Shown here piece by piece: positions 24,346-36,489 of a stretch of DNA of 64,000 nucleotides. Source of the DNA: Hydractinia symbiolongicarpus (taxonomy: Eukaryota; Cnidaria; Hydrozoa; Anthoathecata; Hydractiniidae). The stretch lies in contig NC_079876.1 in the NCBI RefSeq assembly GCF_029227915.1, positions 19,280,001 through 19,344,000 on the forward strand, read 5' to 3'. The notes under the pieces are model-generated. The model was not told the DNA's origin. It saw nothing but the letters and a program-made list of their open reading frames with translations, and searched no databases. Every line of letters starts with the position of its first letter. Position 1 is the first letter of the stretch. Position numbers and translations under genes: made by a program.

Positions 24346-24769
24346 AACTGCATTATGTAGGTCCGAAAACAAAATATAGTTATCGTGTGAACCATCACAC
24401 TAAAATGAGGAAAACACGGTTTGAATCCTAAAAGTAACGAGACACCAATTTATACACACACACACCAAACGAACAGTAGTTTTAAAAAATCAACTTGATT
24501 TTAAGTTTAAGTTCACTTACCTTTTGCCCAATTCTCGGTATTTCTGTCAATCGAAACTTCGTTTTCTTGCCATTTTATATATCTAGGAAAATAAATATTT
24601 ATAAATATGGACAGAAAATGGTACTCTTGGCATTTCTATGACATTTCCATGACATTTCAGCCTGAATTCCTTTACTGCTTTTAAGAACAAAAAAATGTGA
24701 GTTTAGAATTACTAAGAAACAATTATTTCTGAACATTTTTTTTTAGTTTTGCGACACGTTTTTTTATAA

Positions 24770-25015
24770 ACATAACTTCCCAAGCATAATTTTATTTCTA
24801 GGAAAATAAAAACTATAAATAACTTCCCAAGCATAACTAAATATAAAGTTTTGTTATTTCCAGGAAAATAAAAACTATAAATAACTTCCCACGTATAACT
24901 GAATATGAAGTTTTGTTATTTCCAGGAAAAAAAACTATAAATAACTTCCCAAGCCTAACTAAATATGAAGTTTTGTTATTTCTAGGAAAATAAAAACTAT
25001 AAATAAACTGAGGGT
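24770..25015. repeat. Tandem repeat, about 62-bp unit (x4)
   Basis: Units with ATAACTTCCCAAGCATAACT, AAGTTTTGTTATTTCCAGG and AAAATAAAAACTATAAAT. The first is partly truncated and the third carries a small deletion. Confidence 0.85.
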
Positions 25016-25509
25016 CTTAATGGTCCAGGTTTATCACTGACTTCTGATTGTTTATAATCATGTTTTGTAGATACATTAAGTTGATATAAAGTCAAGATGT
25101 TACTTAAAATGCATCAAAACTAACCGCACTTCATATTGAGCACACCCTTCCGAAAGTGTCTCTGGATGTACCATTAAAACGCATTTTTCGAAAGCCATAG
25201 TGATGAAAAATTACTTCGAATGTTGTCAAACAAAAAATCTACCTTTCATCCGAACTTTTTAAATCTTACCTTGCTAAAATTACGACAAAAAAATTATTTA
25301 CTTTATCACGTCGAAAACAAAGGCACAAAATGGCTATAAAGTTGAGGATAGCGGTAATAATTTAAATAATCACATTTTATGTGTTAAGTGAATGTGGAAA
25401 AACTAGATATTTATAACCTTGATCGTTTCTAGATATAATACAGATTTTAACTCGGATTTCACCCCTCCGGTCAGAAGTAGGATGAAAATATAAACATGTC
25501 TAAGTTTAA

Positions 25510-25533
25510 AGGGACTGTCCAGTAAAAAAATAA
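25510..25533 (+). repeat. Left terminal inverted repeat of Kolobok element
   Basis: AGGGACTGTCC is identical to the right end, and the next 13 bases differ at a few positions. TTAA is immediately outside at 25506-25509. Confidence 0.88.
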
Positions 25534-26077
25534 GTTTTATTATATCAACTAATATGTACTTATTACTAAAGAATATCTGCATCTTTTAAAACATAATATA
25601 TTAATACGCTTATGTAAGTTGTTTTCTTTTTTTCAATTCCCTCGTGAAGCATCACCTTTGGATCGCCATTTTGTTTGAATAATTCAGCATGAATGAGAGG
25701 CTAAACACACATGTTTCCCCTGACGTAGCACAATGGTGAGAAAATCAAAACAAAACGCGCTAGCCCGTTAAAGGATAGACCGGAACAAAAAATCTTATTG
25801 ACTTGTTTTATTTTCGTTTATTATTTTTAAGTCAGTTAATACCCCCGTGTAGCATATATTCGGAAATGTGTTATAAATAATTTATCAGATTTCACAGGTT
25901 CTGTTATTATTCGCTAAAGGCGCTTCGCTGAAGATAAAATTTAAAGATCAAAATGTAAAAGAAGCCGCTTCAGCGCGACATTACGCAATTTCCCCTCGAA
26001 AGCAAACTAAGTAACATTTTTGTTTCTTTTTGTGAAACAACTCTGAACGGAGAAAGGTCGAAAAACTTGCTGTTAGT

Positions 26078-29000
26078 ATGGCCTACTGTTCGGCGTACGG
26101 TTGTAAAAACAACATTAAGTCAAACAAAGATAAAAGCTTCTTTCTAATGCCTAAGAATCCTGAAGTTAGCAAAGCCTGGATTGCCGCAATTAACAGAACA
26201 AAGCTGCCAGCTAAAGTATTTCTATGCTCTGACCATTTTGAAGAAACCTGCTTTGACCCAAGCTGGAAACTTCAGAATGAATTATTTTATAAAGATCGTC
26301 CTTGCAAACAGCGGTTGATTCCAAATTCAGTGCCGACAATTTTTTGTCATAAGACTGCCCCTAAGGAACGTACATCCTCCACATCGCGAGCCAAACGAAG
26401 TCAATCTAAAGACGTAAGCAAATCCGTTTTTTTTATAAGAATGTTAATCTTGAAAATTATTCTTAATTTCCTCGTATTTTGCTATTGGTATTGACAAAGC
26501 CTTGAATGTTCTTAACATTTTTCGAGTATATCATCTTCGTTCCCATTCCTTTTTATTACTTCGTTCGATCGTTATTAGTTGGTGAAGTCAGCCTTGATTG
26601 AAGATTCTGAGCAATTATGTTTAATCGATAATGAAGTTGAATTTGAAGTTGAATCCAAATTATCAATTGGAATACAGGCCATACCAAAAACACAAACGAG
26701 TGCAACCCAATATAAAGATACGTCAGTACGAAGTACATGTACACAAACGTCGTGTTCTGTAGCAGATGCGCAAACGCAAACCCAAGTAGCTGTTGTACAT
26801 GCTTCTTGTCAAACTGAAAATGAAACGGACACATATAACGGTATGGCTTTCGACTTTATTTCATTTTCATGCTTAACCGAAGTGGCAAATTATTTTGTAA
26901 TTTTTAAGAATGTATATGTTTTCAGATTCAAATTGTACTGATTCCTCATTTAATTTCGATTTGGATAACGTGAACCTACAAAGCGCAGCAGCAGCTCTGA
27001 ACAGTACATTCAATATCCTACACAAAGGTAAATATTTTCTTATACGTGCACGAATTTACAATGAAAAAATTATTAATGAAGGAACTGTTTATATCGTTTT
27101 TCTTCATTTAATACTTCAGGTAATATAAGCAACACATTGGAAATGCTAGGATTGTCGAATTTAATTGAACCACCAACTTCTGAATTTTCACACGGGGGAC
27201 ACGATTTGGACGAGGACGTAATTTCCGATGGCGACAATGAGAGTGAGGATGATGAATGGCTAGTCAAATCTCTTGAGAAGTAACAAAACAAAAATAAATT
27301 TCCAACCACTTCCATAAAGTCGTATTTATGAATCTATTTTTTGCATATTCCTTATTTCAGGGCTGATAAAAGTGACCCTAATTATTCAATTAGTCAAGAG
27401 ATGGATGAAGGGGAAGACGAAGAACAAGAACAAGAACGTATTGAACATCGAAACATGGAGTCATGCAAGCAAAAACTTACTTGGTGTACGAAACATGTAT
27501 CAAAGAGCTGATTAAGTATTGCATAAAGTGTGGTTCCATCATAGACAGTGAAAGCATCAGCGAAGTTAAGAATACTGGCAGTCAGCTAACGTACAAGATA
27601 CAGTGTGTAAAAGGTTAAGTAAAACATTTATTGATCGATTCTGAAAAATAGCCTGTAGCTCCCTCCTAGGTTCTAATTTAATTGTTGAATTTTAGGTTGT
27701 AACTACAACTGGTCTGGTCAACCAAAACTAAATTGCACCAAAGGACCTGGTAATTTACACTTAACCGCTGCTATTGAACTAGCTGGAATAACATTTAACA
27801 AAATGTTAAAATTTGTAAACATATTAAACTTGCAATTCATTTCCAAAACCATGTACTACGAGCATCGTGGCAACTTTGCTTACCCAGAGGTAGATCATGC
27901 TTGGCGAAAAGAAAAACAGATACTGTCACGTGAAATTACAAATGAAAATCGGCAGCTAGAACTTGCCGTTGACGGTCAATGTGATACAGCTGGTCACAAC
28001 GCCACCTACAGTACCGTATCGGCGATGGACTGCCAGACAAACAAAATATTAAATTTCAGCATAGTACACGTGAAGGTAAATTTGTTTACGTTTGAGTGTT
28101 CCTAAATATATATTTCTATCTCATCGGCTTTTAACTTCTTCTTACATTTAGGAGGTAACCAGCTCACAAGCAATGGAAAAAGAAGGCTTTATCAGATGTA
28201 TCCAAGAACTTCAAGAAGACATGGAACTTCCAATACGTGTGATTTTCACTGATAGGCATCCCTCCATAAAGAAGCTAATGAGGACCGACCCAAGATTTAC
28301 AAAAATTATTCATCAGTTCGATCCTTGGCACATTGGGAAGGGACTCGTTAAAAAGTTAATAAAGGCTTCAAAAAAGAAAGGTATGTTACTTTTGTTGTAG
28401 AGTGATTAAGATCTCAATGTGCGGATTTTATTAAATTATTTCTTCATAGACTTAAACATACTTGCAAGCTGGGCACCTGCAGTGGTCAACCATCTGTACT
28501 GGTCAATCCATAATTGTAATGGTAGTGGAAAAGAGTTAGTTGAAAGATTTACGTCGATAATTCACCACTCTGTCAACAAACATACCTTTACCCACAACAA
28601 GACATACAAAGCTTGCGACCATCCAAGATTAAATGAGGAAGAGACAGAAAGAAAAAAGTGGCTTGTGATGGGTTCTGAAGCTCACAACAAATTGGTTAAA
28701 ATTGTGACACAGCCTTGCCTTGTAAAAGATATTGAAAAGCTTACGGAGCAAATCAACACTACCCTCTTGGAAGTTTTTCATTCACTGAAAATTAGGTACT
28801 TGCCAAAGTCAACCTTTTTTAAATGGAAAAGATGCTCGCTGGTACCCAACTCGCTATTTTAGATCACAACCACAACATCAACAGAGAACAGGTATATAAA
28901 ACATTGCAAATTTTATGTTTTTGATATTAAATATGCAATATTTTGTATGTGCTCTGATAATCTTTAGAAACACTCAGTTAACAAAGAAGGAATTCGGAAA

Positions 29001-29240
29001 CCACTTTTCAAAGTCGCGTATTCCAAACCGATCAAAAGATTTGTATCCAAAATTGTGAAAGTTGATAAGGATTATGGCTACTTACACTATATCCTGCAAA
29101 AAATAATGAAACGCGCCGAATGTAAAAAAAAAGTTTCAGAAAGAAATCGGATGAAACGCCAACTGTCGTTAAAGATACTCCCGATGACAGGCCACCTCGC
29201 GAAGAAATTATCGAAAAATCGACCAAATATAAACGTATAA
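26078..29240 (+). pseudogene. Kolobok transposase with THAP domain, nine exons, two frame breaks
   Basis: Exons by splice sites and phase: 26078-26413, 26579-26840, 26926-27027, 27120-27279, 27361-27613, 27696-28075, 28152-28380, 28450-28891, 28968-29240, about 810 codons. Exon 1 is a THAP zinc finger (C4, C9, C50, H53, conserved P25 and W34, then VPTIF), which binds transposon ends. Exon 2 has TQT-rich repeats and exons 3-5 are acidic. Exons 5-8 form the catalytic region: VDGQCDTAGHNA (first Asp), VIFTDRHPSIKKLM (second Asp), FDPWHIGKGLVKKL, GKELVERF (likely Glu). Exon 9 is basic. A one-base shift is needed near 27455-27480 (before YLVYETC) and another near 28830 (before LAGTQLAILDHN), so this copy should not make full-length protein. 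The catalytic residues themselves are present. Confidence 0.82.
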
Positions 29241-29423
29241 AATTGTAAATATAAAATTTCTAATACACGTTTTTAATTTTTAAGCAATCCGATGAATACT
29301 TCTTCTAACGTTTCTTAAATTTGCACAAAAAAATCTATTACTACGTTTCTTAAAAAAACAGATTCTTATACGAAAAAAATGTGTATGACTTTTGTAAATA
29401 TGTACAAGTAGTGTATATAACAA

Positions 29424-30196
29424 CTATTCGTCTTCTATCTCCGCTATCCAAGAAAAATCCATTTCAACCAGTTCTCCCCCTTCTGCGTCACCCTTAAACC
29501 CAGTGTATCGTCCATCTACACTAGGATACTCCTCCCTGATCTTACAAACTGCACACGCTGGTATGACACGTCGTACACCTCGCCCAAGTTTGTTGTGGAT
29601 AAACCAGCAAAACTGTCGATAAGCACCGTAACGGTACGTCCTAAAATTTTTAGCAAAATAAGTTAAGTCAATCGTCGAATTTTTAGTAACGCGGGAGAGA
29701 TTAAATAGATTACCTATTTGGTACATGGTCACGCTCAGGTAAACCGCGACTTTCCCGGTCATATAGCGCGACTAACGCTGTCCATAACACATCTTTCTAC
29801 AACACGATGTAGTTAAAATGTGGATGCTGTGTGATGCATTCCTGATCTTAAAATAATTATCATGAAGTTAGAAAAAAGTCTGGAAATATAAACTCCCCTT
29901 ATTATTTTTGGAAATATATAAAAATAAATCGCTACCATTAAGATTGAAGTATTTTTTGGCATCGATTTCAACACAGCAAACACACTCTTTCTCTGTCGGC
30001 ATCCTCTCACATTTACCACAACGACACCAATCAGTAACAGGCTTACACAATCTAGGATTTTGCTGAGGATCGAAGTCGCCTGATCATCAAAAGCATCATT
30101 AAAAACCCGCCTAGGCTGTGAAGCAATTTCGGAATCTGATCTTTCTGGTTCATACTGAAATCCTAATACCGTGAAATTTTTGTTCGACGAAGACAT
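29424..30196 (-). pseudogene. P2X7-receptor ballast (cysteine-rich cytosolic) domain gene in Kolobok, broken
   Basis: Exons on the minus strand: 30196-29936, 29846-29714, 29640-29424, joined by introns of 89 and 73 bp with GT-AG borders. Exon A begins MSSSNKNFTVLG and, after a one-base shift at about 30078-30090, reads LCKPVTDWCRCGKC and CVCCVEI. Exon B reads QECITQHPHFNYIVL and ends VPNR. Exon C reads YRYGAYRQFCWF, VRRVIPACAVCKIREEYP and GRYTGFKG. The order (W-C-x-C, CC, CIT, NR..R..AYR, IP.C, IR..(F/Y)P, G.Y.GF) is that of the intracellular ballast domain of vertebrate P2X7, which binds zinc and guanine nucleotide. No P2X channel part is present. A TAG in exon B (29797-29799) and the shift make this copy defective. 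It ends 184 bp from the transposase end, tail to tail. Confidence 0.78.
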
Positions 30197-30583
30197 ATTA
30201 ATAATCGTATTTCATAATTTGTAGAGAAGAGTTTAAAATTAAAAGTTTTTTTAAATAAGTTTCTAAACAGTTAACTTCTAGGGGGGTTCATATTTTGTAC
30301 TAAAAACGCTACACACTTTCGCTACCTAGTCTGTTTTTCACCACTGTTCTACGTCACATGCATAATTACGCATATTAAATTTTTAACCCAGGCCGTTTTG
30401 CGCGCATTTGCAGCAACGAGACGAAGCCATGCTTTAACAACATCTACGATAAAAAGGTTTGTTTATATATGTGATTAAGTGAATAATATCAAAAAAGAAA
30501 TGTATCGTAAATGTGTAAATAAATGTGTCATAATTTTAAATTACAAATAATATTTTAAAATAATTTTTCACCGGACAGTCCCT
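30197..30583 (-). promoter_or_regulatory. Kolobok right subterminal region; probable promoter of the ballast-domain gene
   Basis: 387 bp between the start codon of the minus-strand gene and the transposon end. By position it must hold that gene's promoter and the right transposase-binding sites. No exact core element can be named. Confidence 0.35.
30560..30583 (-). repeat. Right terminal inverted repeat of Kolobok element
   Basis: Read on the minus strand it begins AGGGACTGTCCGGTGAAAAA. TTAA follows at 30584-30587. Confidence 0.88.
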
Positions 30584-30589
30584 TTAAAA

Positions 30590-33500
30590 AACATTACCTT
30601 GTTAGCGTTCGAAAGCTCCACCAGCAATCACCACTGATTCTCACTGGAATATATCAGCTTACCTCCAAGTGATTGTGCAACTTCCACACCGTTGACCTAC
30701 TTCAAGATTTTTTGGAAATGTGAATTGAATCAGCTGATATCGGATCAAGAAAATTTATATAGTATTCAATTTAATTGCCATCTCAGTTGTCACTCTTCCT
30801 GTATACAATATGTACTGGGCTGCTGAAACAAGATATGCGCCAATTGCAGATGTTATTTTTTTCCCATTATTGTGAATCCTGCACGACGTATTAATTTTTT
30901 CCATATTTTGGCTCTGCAAGTAACCAAAAATGAACCGCTTCCTATGTCGTATAGAGGCTACTTGAAACACTGCTAAAGCCACAAAACTTTAAAATCTTCT
31001 GTGATAATTGTTTTTAAAATGGTTTTAACTCGTCTTGAAAAAATGGGTATTTTGCAAACGCTATCCTCGCAGTCAGTCGTTTCAACTTGATTCGAACAAC
31101 AAAATGATACAGTAAAAGTGTGTGCAAATTATCAGCAACTACTCTGACCCAGGGAAAGCTCGGAGCGTAAGACTGCGGCACCGCCAAAAATTACAATATG
31201 TGAAAATAAACTGTCCGACAGCTGTACAGGACTACAACAGGTCTATAGTTGGAGTTGATTTTTAGATAAGCTCTTTAAAAAACCAAACAAACAACAATAA
31301 CAAAAGATGGCAACTAAAGGTATTATTTCATTGTGTAAATATTGCTAAAGTGAGTAATTGATTTTCGTCGTCATTGTAACCAATTAAAGGTGAAAAAAAG
31401 TCACAATTCAGTTTGTTAAAATTCGCAATGGCAATTGCAACTCTGACAAACTGAAGTACAATCGTAAGGAGTGTTGAAAGACCACGAAAAAGAAGTCTGA
31501 TGCTGAGTTGGTTATTCAACAGTGAAAACACTATCAACTGTCGATGATGTTTGATACGATAGTATTTAGGCCAGAAAGCCGGGAAAATATAATAAATGTC
31601 AACCATGCAAAGTTTCCAAATTTCTTAGAAGTGGAAGTTAGAAGAAAGGTAAATAAACTCGTGACGGACCTTTTTTTCAAGCCAACTTGACAGACACTAA
31701 CATTTAGATTATTCGTCATGACATCCATCGCATTGTAAGACTTCTGAAGAGACTCATTTGAGAAATACTGATCACTAGGGCAGAGGTTATGATTTCACTT
31801 TTTTTTTCCTTAAGTGAATATATATTATATATGATAGATGAATTTCCTAAAACGTATTTTTAGCACAAATTTACTGTTCAAAAATGTGGCCGACAATCGT
31901 GTGCGGAGAGTGATGTATTTTCATGTACTCTATGCCTGGATAAACAAATGTCAAGGTAAGATTTTGCATGGAAACTATTTATAGGATGTTGAGTAGTATT
32001 AAGCTTCATATAACGCCAAATAAAATTTAGTGTTTTAACATACCCATTAAACGGTGCATTATCATTTTATTTTTTATTTATTTCATATATATTGCTATTG
32101 TCAGAAGAGAAAATTTCAGGGTGAAATGGGCGAATGCAATGCCCTTTGTGTGTTGCCTACCAAATTATGTGAAAACTGTCTGCAATCCTCTTTATGCCGA
32201 AAAAAGACTGCCCTAAAGAATGAGAAGGTACAAGTATTTAATGATAATCAAAAATATCAAGTTAAGTAAATAATCGTTAAAGAGCCAGCGTTCATTGGGG
32301 AACCGATTGCTACGATATGTCGTTACGTCGTTGTCTTGACAACTGTCGTCACATTATCGCACAAACTGAAAAAATTGCTGAATCATGTGTTTTCGTTTCC
32401 TGTCTGTCCGTATAATCTCATCAAGGGCAGGAACAAGATTTGAACACTATTTAGTTAAAGCTAGTATTCCTTTACCTTTATCCTTAGAGGCGTTATTAAC
32501 CTCGTCCCCTACCTACAAGAAGCACTCAAAGGAGTGATCTTGGGAAAGACAAGAACAGGATCAGATCGGGATGGTTACTCCACTTTAAAAAAAAGTGAAC
32601 ATGGCAGGGCTGCCATTAAGCTGTTTGGTCAATACGCCAGCCCATACTGATACGATTAAACATGACAGATTTTTGCATAATGAGAATTTTTTTGTTTGTG
32701 GAGCTACATACCAAGACAGCTTAACGCTTTGGTACAAGCATGAAATTACAAGAATTTGGAGCTCTAATTCAACAAGACGATGGAAGTGAGAGATCACAAA
32801 ACCTTTCACGTACATGAGCCTGCATTGCGATACTAGAAAGATAATTAGCGTTTGTTGTTCTTACGTTTTAAAATCATGGTCTGGTAAACATATGGGATCT
32901 TTTGCTATCAGTCGTTAGCTGCACAGTCTTTGGATAGAGGAAGGCATCGAAGGATAACTTAACCGAAAACTTAAGTTGCGCAATATTAGGGAAAAGTGAT
33001 AACACTGGAATTCGAAAGGCGAAAAACAATGTTATGCTAAACCAACTGAAGCGATGTCATATAGTATCCAAACTACAGAAACGCACTATGTGAATCGTAA
33101 AAATAAAATAAAATTACACAAGGCAAGGCTTTATTTAGTTTCTAATTAAATTGATTATTACATAGGTAGTAAGGTAGAGTAGGAACAATAATAGGTAAAA
33201 AAAAGACTTATAATGTGGTCTCTGAGCACCTTGGAGATGACTCAAAAATCTCTTAATAATAATATGAAATACATTATGTGTTATGAATGTCATCACGATA
33301 TGCAAACTGACCTGAATAATTTACTTTTTTTATTATGTGTTAGACCAATTTAGTAGCAATATTGCCCGACAAAAAATGTTTTCGGAAGAAGAGATCGAGA
33401 AGATTCATTAACGATGCGGCCACATAATCCAAAATGGGCGAAACACAAATGATCGAATTAAAATGGCCTTAGATGGCTTTATGCTCCTTTAAAGATACAC

Positions 33501-33950
33501 ATTTGTGCACTCGAGCACGAGAACTAATTAGGAAGCCTCCAAGAGAAAAGCATTTCCCTCGATTTAACGTATATAAAGTTATATAGGGCCCATACTTTTT
33601 GCATTGCCTAGTTTCTGTGTTTTACACATTGCACAAAATTAACTAAAAGCTTCCGAGTTGCTTACCTAAATCAGTCAATTCGCAATTAACTTTTTACATT
33701 TTGTACAATCAACATTGATTAATTTCAAAAGCAGAAGAGAGAATAGGAGTAACTACATCGAAATGCAGATAAAATTAGTCTTTTAAGACGGAAAGTTTAA
33801 TGAAAAAAAAAAGGTTTCTCCCCAAAGAATAAGAAACCGCTAGAGAACTTCTCCTTTCTCCCCTTTACAGGGATAATCGGAAAGCAAATGGATTTCGACT
33901 GTACTGAAACAAACACCTATGAATGTGGAAGCATGAAAATTGGTGAAATT
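30590..33950. other. 3.4 kb with no firm gene; two Cys-rich plus-strand segments
   Basis: Two stretches look exon-like on the plus strand. About 31864-31952 (after TTTTTAG, before GTAAG) reads QKCGRQSCAESDVFSCTLC. About 32104-32226 (after TTGTCAG, before GTACAAG) reads GECNALCVLPTKLCENC. Their phases do not join directly, so either an exon is missing, there is a shift, or they are chance. The rest shows no domain. Confidence 0.25.
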
Positions 33951-34578
33951 CACTCATGCTTGTGATCTGGCGCGGACCCTTGAGTAAGCATCAAATGCCT
34001 CTTGCAAGACACCAGCCACATTCATTGACACCGTCCGCCCTGATTGAAATATTTGAGAACTGGGCTGCCTTATCAACAACAGATATCACAGGCAACGTTA
34101 TCTCTGGTACACAACTACTACCACCAACAGTACTGTTCTTTTTCTGCAAACAGCGACCATTAGGGACCTTAAGCAAAGACGACAGGAGAAAAGGTACAGC
34201 GAAATTACGTCATAAAATTTTTGTGCGCAGACTGAGCGGATTCCTCTCTTGCTTGCCGTCAAGTCTTTCTCTTGAACGCGATGAGTGATGGGTTTAATTA
34301 GCTCTTGTATGTCTTAATCTTGATTCAAAGCGATTTATTTATTGTTTGGTTGTTACTTTGCAACGCATTGGATAATTTTATGCTACCCAGCTCAGGTTAA
34401 ATGGCTAAATATAGTTGCTGTTTTTGGTGACTTATCAGGACTCATCTTGTTAAGAAGGGAGTTGTACTTTGGAAAAAAAAAAATAAAAAAATAAAAAAAA
34501 AATAGCAAGAAAATAGCAATCCCTTCCACTTAACTTGTTTGTTTGTTTGACACAGAATTTCTTCCTTTTTTCCTCCAG

Positions 34579-34938
34579 GGCAATTATGGTATGGAATGAT
34601 CAGAAAGGACGATTACCTCTGCAGAGAAATTCTTTTGATGCTGACTTATCAGTTTGAGCCTCGAAGTCGTGAAAGAGGTAATGCATGTAAACAAATAGCT
34701 GATGCATTGAATGCAGGTTCGACTGAAAGTTGTTTCTTCAAAGTTGATGCCCGTGCTGTAAGAGAGGTTTAACCTACTTCCAAATCATTTCAAATCAAAA
34801 TAAAGAGCTGAAATAAATGCAACTGCTATTTGTCCAGAGCCTATCCCACTTAATGATGTTTTAGAGCATCTAGCAGAGCGTGTTAAGGAAAGTAAGGAAG
34901 AACAGAAAAATCAAAGTAATGAAAGAAAAAGAAAATAA
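34579..34938 (+). pseudogene. Myb/SANT-like domain remnant
   Basis: After a good acceptor (TTTTTTCCTCCAG) the frame reads DDYLCREILLMLTYQFEPRS, then RERGNACKQIADALN, FFKVDARAVRE and later INATAICPEPIPLNDVLEHL. This order matches a widespread invertebrate/fish family with a Myb/SANT-like helix-turn-helix, often found with transposable elements and presumed to bind DNA. A missing base in the RER-F step (about 34767) and a TAA soon after break it. Its 3' end runs straight into the start of a USP-family 3' module (34928). Confidence 0.5.
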
Positions 34939-34995
34939 TTTACAAAGAGGTGGCAAGCCACCGCAATGATGAACTCAACCTGTCATTGACACAGT
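34928..34995 (+). repeat. Partial USP-family 3' module
   Basis: AAAATAATTTACAAAGAGG to ATGATGAACTCAACCTG matches the start of the module at 22204. It then diverges. Confidence 0.55.
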
Positions 34996-34999
34996 AGAG

Positions 35000-35914
35000 A
35001 AAAGGAGATGCAGATAAAAAAAAAATATTAACACTATCATGTTTTTTTTGAATACATGCGTTGGCAACATGCTCCAGAGTGATGAAACTAATGTCAAAAC
35101 ATCTGCAACTTTACTATAAATTGGAGACTAATGATCATTTTATCAGTTATTATGTTCTTCTTGTGCCTTTTCAAACAAAACGACAGCGAAAGGAGCATGA
35201 GCTTTAAAATTGATGGTCCAATTCTACAGTTCCTAATATACCTTTTGTCCCCAGATGGTTAGCAACACGAAATAAAGAGTGGTTGGGGGTCAACTTGTCA
35301 ACCTATTTAAGAGTAACATCTGTCAATTAGTTAGAAAAGCAAAGCAAAACAGCAAACCTAAAGCACTACATGTCGTCGGTAATTTCATTAATGGAATTTG
35401 CCATGAGTGAAGTTTTGGAGTTGTATGAACTTGGTGTGGATGATTTGATAACCATGAAATTAAGATTTCATAAATGACATAAGAGCTATAACAAAAGTGA
35501 TCGATACGCCAGGGTTGGACAGAGAAGAAGCTCAAATGGAACTTTGGCTCGGTGCAGAGCAATGGGCAAAATTTAAAAACAGTGAATTGGCCACCAATGC
35601 AGGAAAACTGTGAGGTGCAGCATCAGAAAGGGAAATGGTTCGACTAAACTAACGTGAGTGATAACATAACGATAAAACACTTACTTGGCTATGTTTGCTC
35701 TTGATTATTTTATTGCTTCTAAGCTAAATGGTGGGTAATTTAAGATCTTCATTCACTTGTTTGTTCAGCCTTTTTAGTGATTTATGGGAGCACAACAGAC
35801 TGGTATCATCAGCAAAATGGAAAGTTTTGGAATGTTTAATGATCTCTGAAAGGTCATTTATGTAAATAAGAAACAGCAAGGGACCCAGAACCGTCCGTCA
35901 CCCTTCTCAATATA
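35000..35914. other. Coding-like debris, no gene supported
   Basis: Short open stretches on both strands (for example minus-strand 35562-35323) without domains. Probably decayed transposon sequence. Confidence 0.3.
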
Positions 35915-36248
35915 AATTTGATACGTTCCAAATAGTAGTTTTTTAAAATTTTGTGCAAGATTTAATAGGTAACGACAACATGTAAAATGTCAAAAAAATT
36001 GATTTTTGTTGAATCAGAAGTACTCCCTAAAACCATTCATTTTTTTACACTTTGTGAGCTATTGTGGGGAAAGATGCAATATCATTGAAATAACTGATTT
36101 TTGTTGCAAACTGTTTTTCTTTGTCGCTTTGGATTAAAATAATATTTTAGGGGGCATATGCAATAGATAATACCAAAATAATTAAATTTTGCAAACTTTG
36201 ATTTTGTCGTTAACCTCTCATCTTTTACATTTTGATTAAACTTTTGTG
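35915..36248. repeat. Second copy of the dispersed repeat at 4690-4950
   Basis: Shares AAATTTGATACGTTCCAA-type text, TTAAATTTTGCAAACTTTG and TTTTGTCGTTAACCTCTC with the 4.7 kb copy. It stops where the USP-family module starts (36250). Confidence 0.65.
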
Positions 36249-36249
36249 G

Positions 36250-36480
36250 GAAGGAACAATTCTTCCTTTTCCAAGGAGATAATTGACACAAAAACTGAAC
36301 AAACAAACAGGCAGAGAGAGTAGGACAGGACTTCTGTAAAGGGTATAAGGGTTTCGACTCATATTCCTGCACCAAGGTACCCAAAATGTCTAGCTGAGTC
36401 ACCTCAAAAGAGGTCTGCAAACAGTCTTCAGCAGGAAAGAGACATTTCTTTCATCCATAACTTTTCATCTGTCCTACACT
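36250..36480 (+). repeat. USP-family 3' module, copy B
   Basis: Begins AGGAACAATTCTTCC (truncated at the left against copy A) and contains the hairpin at 36386-36445. Very similar to 16900-17120. Confidence 0.65.
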
Positions 36481-36489
36481 GTACAATCT

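Larger units (their letters stand above)
25510..30583 (+). mobile_element. Kolobok DNA transposon (THAP transposase, TTAA duplication)
   Basis: Seen: the left end AGGGACTGTCCAGTAAAAAA and the right end (read on the minus strand) AGGGACTGTCCGGTGAAAAA are inverted repeats, and TTAA flanks both sides (25506-25509 and 30584-30587). Length 5074 bp. Inside are a plus-strand THAP-domain transposase (26078-29240) and a minus-strand P2X7-ballast-type gene (29424-30196), arranged tail to tail. Family knowledge: TTAA duplications and THAP-domain transposases define Kolobok. Both genes have frame breaks, so this copy is probably no longer autonomous, although the ends remain well matched. Confidence 0.88.

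Noticed and set aside
24205-25015. Regular repeats that look like a CRISPR array
   Set aside because: The units are directly adjacent without unique spacers, and the DNA is eukaryotic. They are two minisatellites.
26556-26834. Minus-strand ORF of 92 codons
   Set aside because: Shadow of exon 2 of the Kolobok transposase. No domain.
27073-27315. Minus-strand Ser-rich ORF
   Set aside because: Antisense of the acidic exon 4 of the transposase.
33956-34288. Plus-strand ORF of 110 codons before the Myb/SANT remnant
   Set aside because: No domain and no clear donor to join the remnant. Left unannotated.
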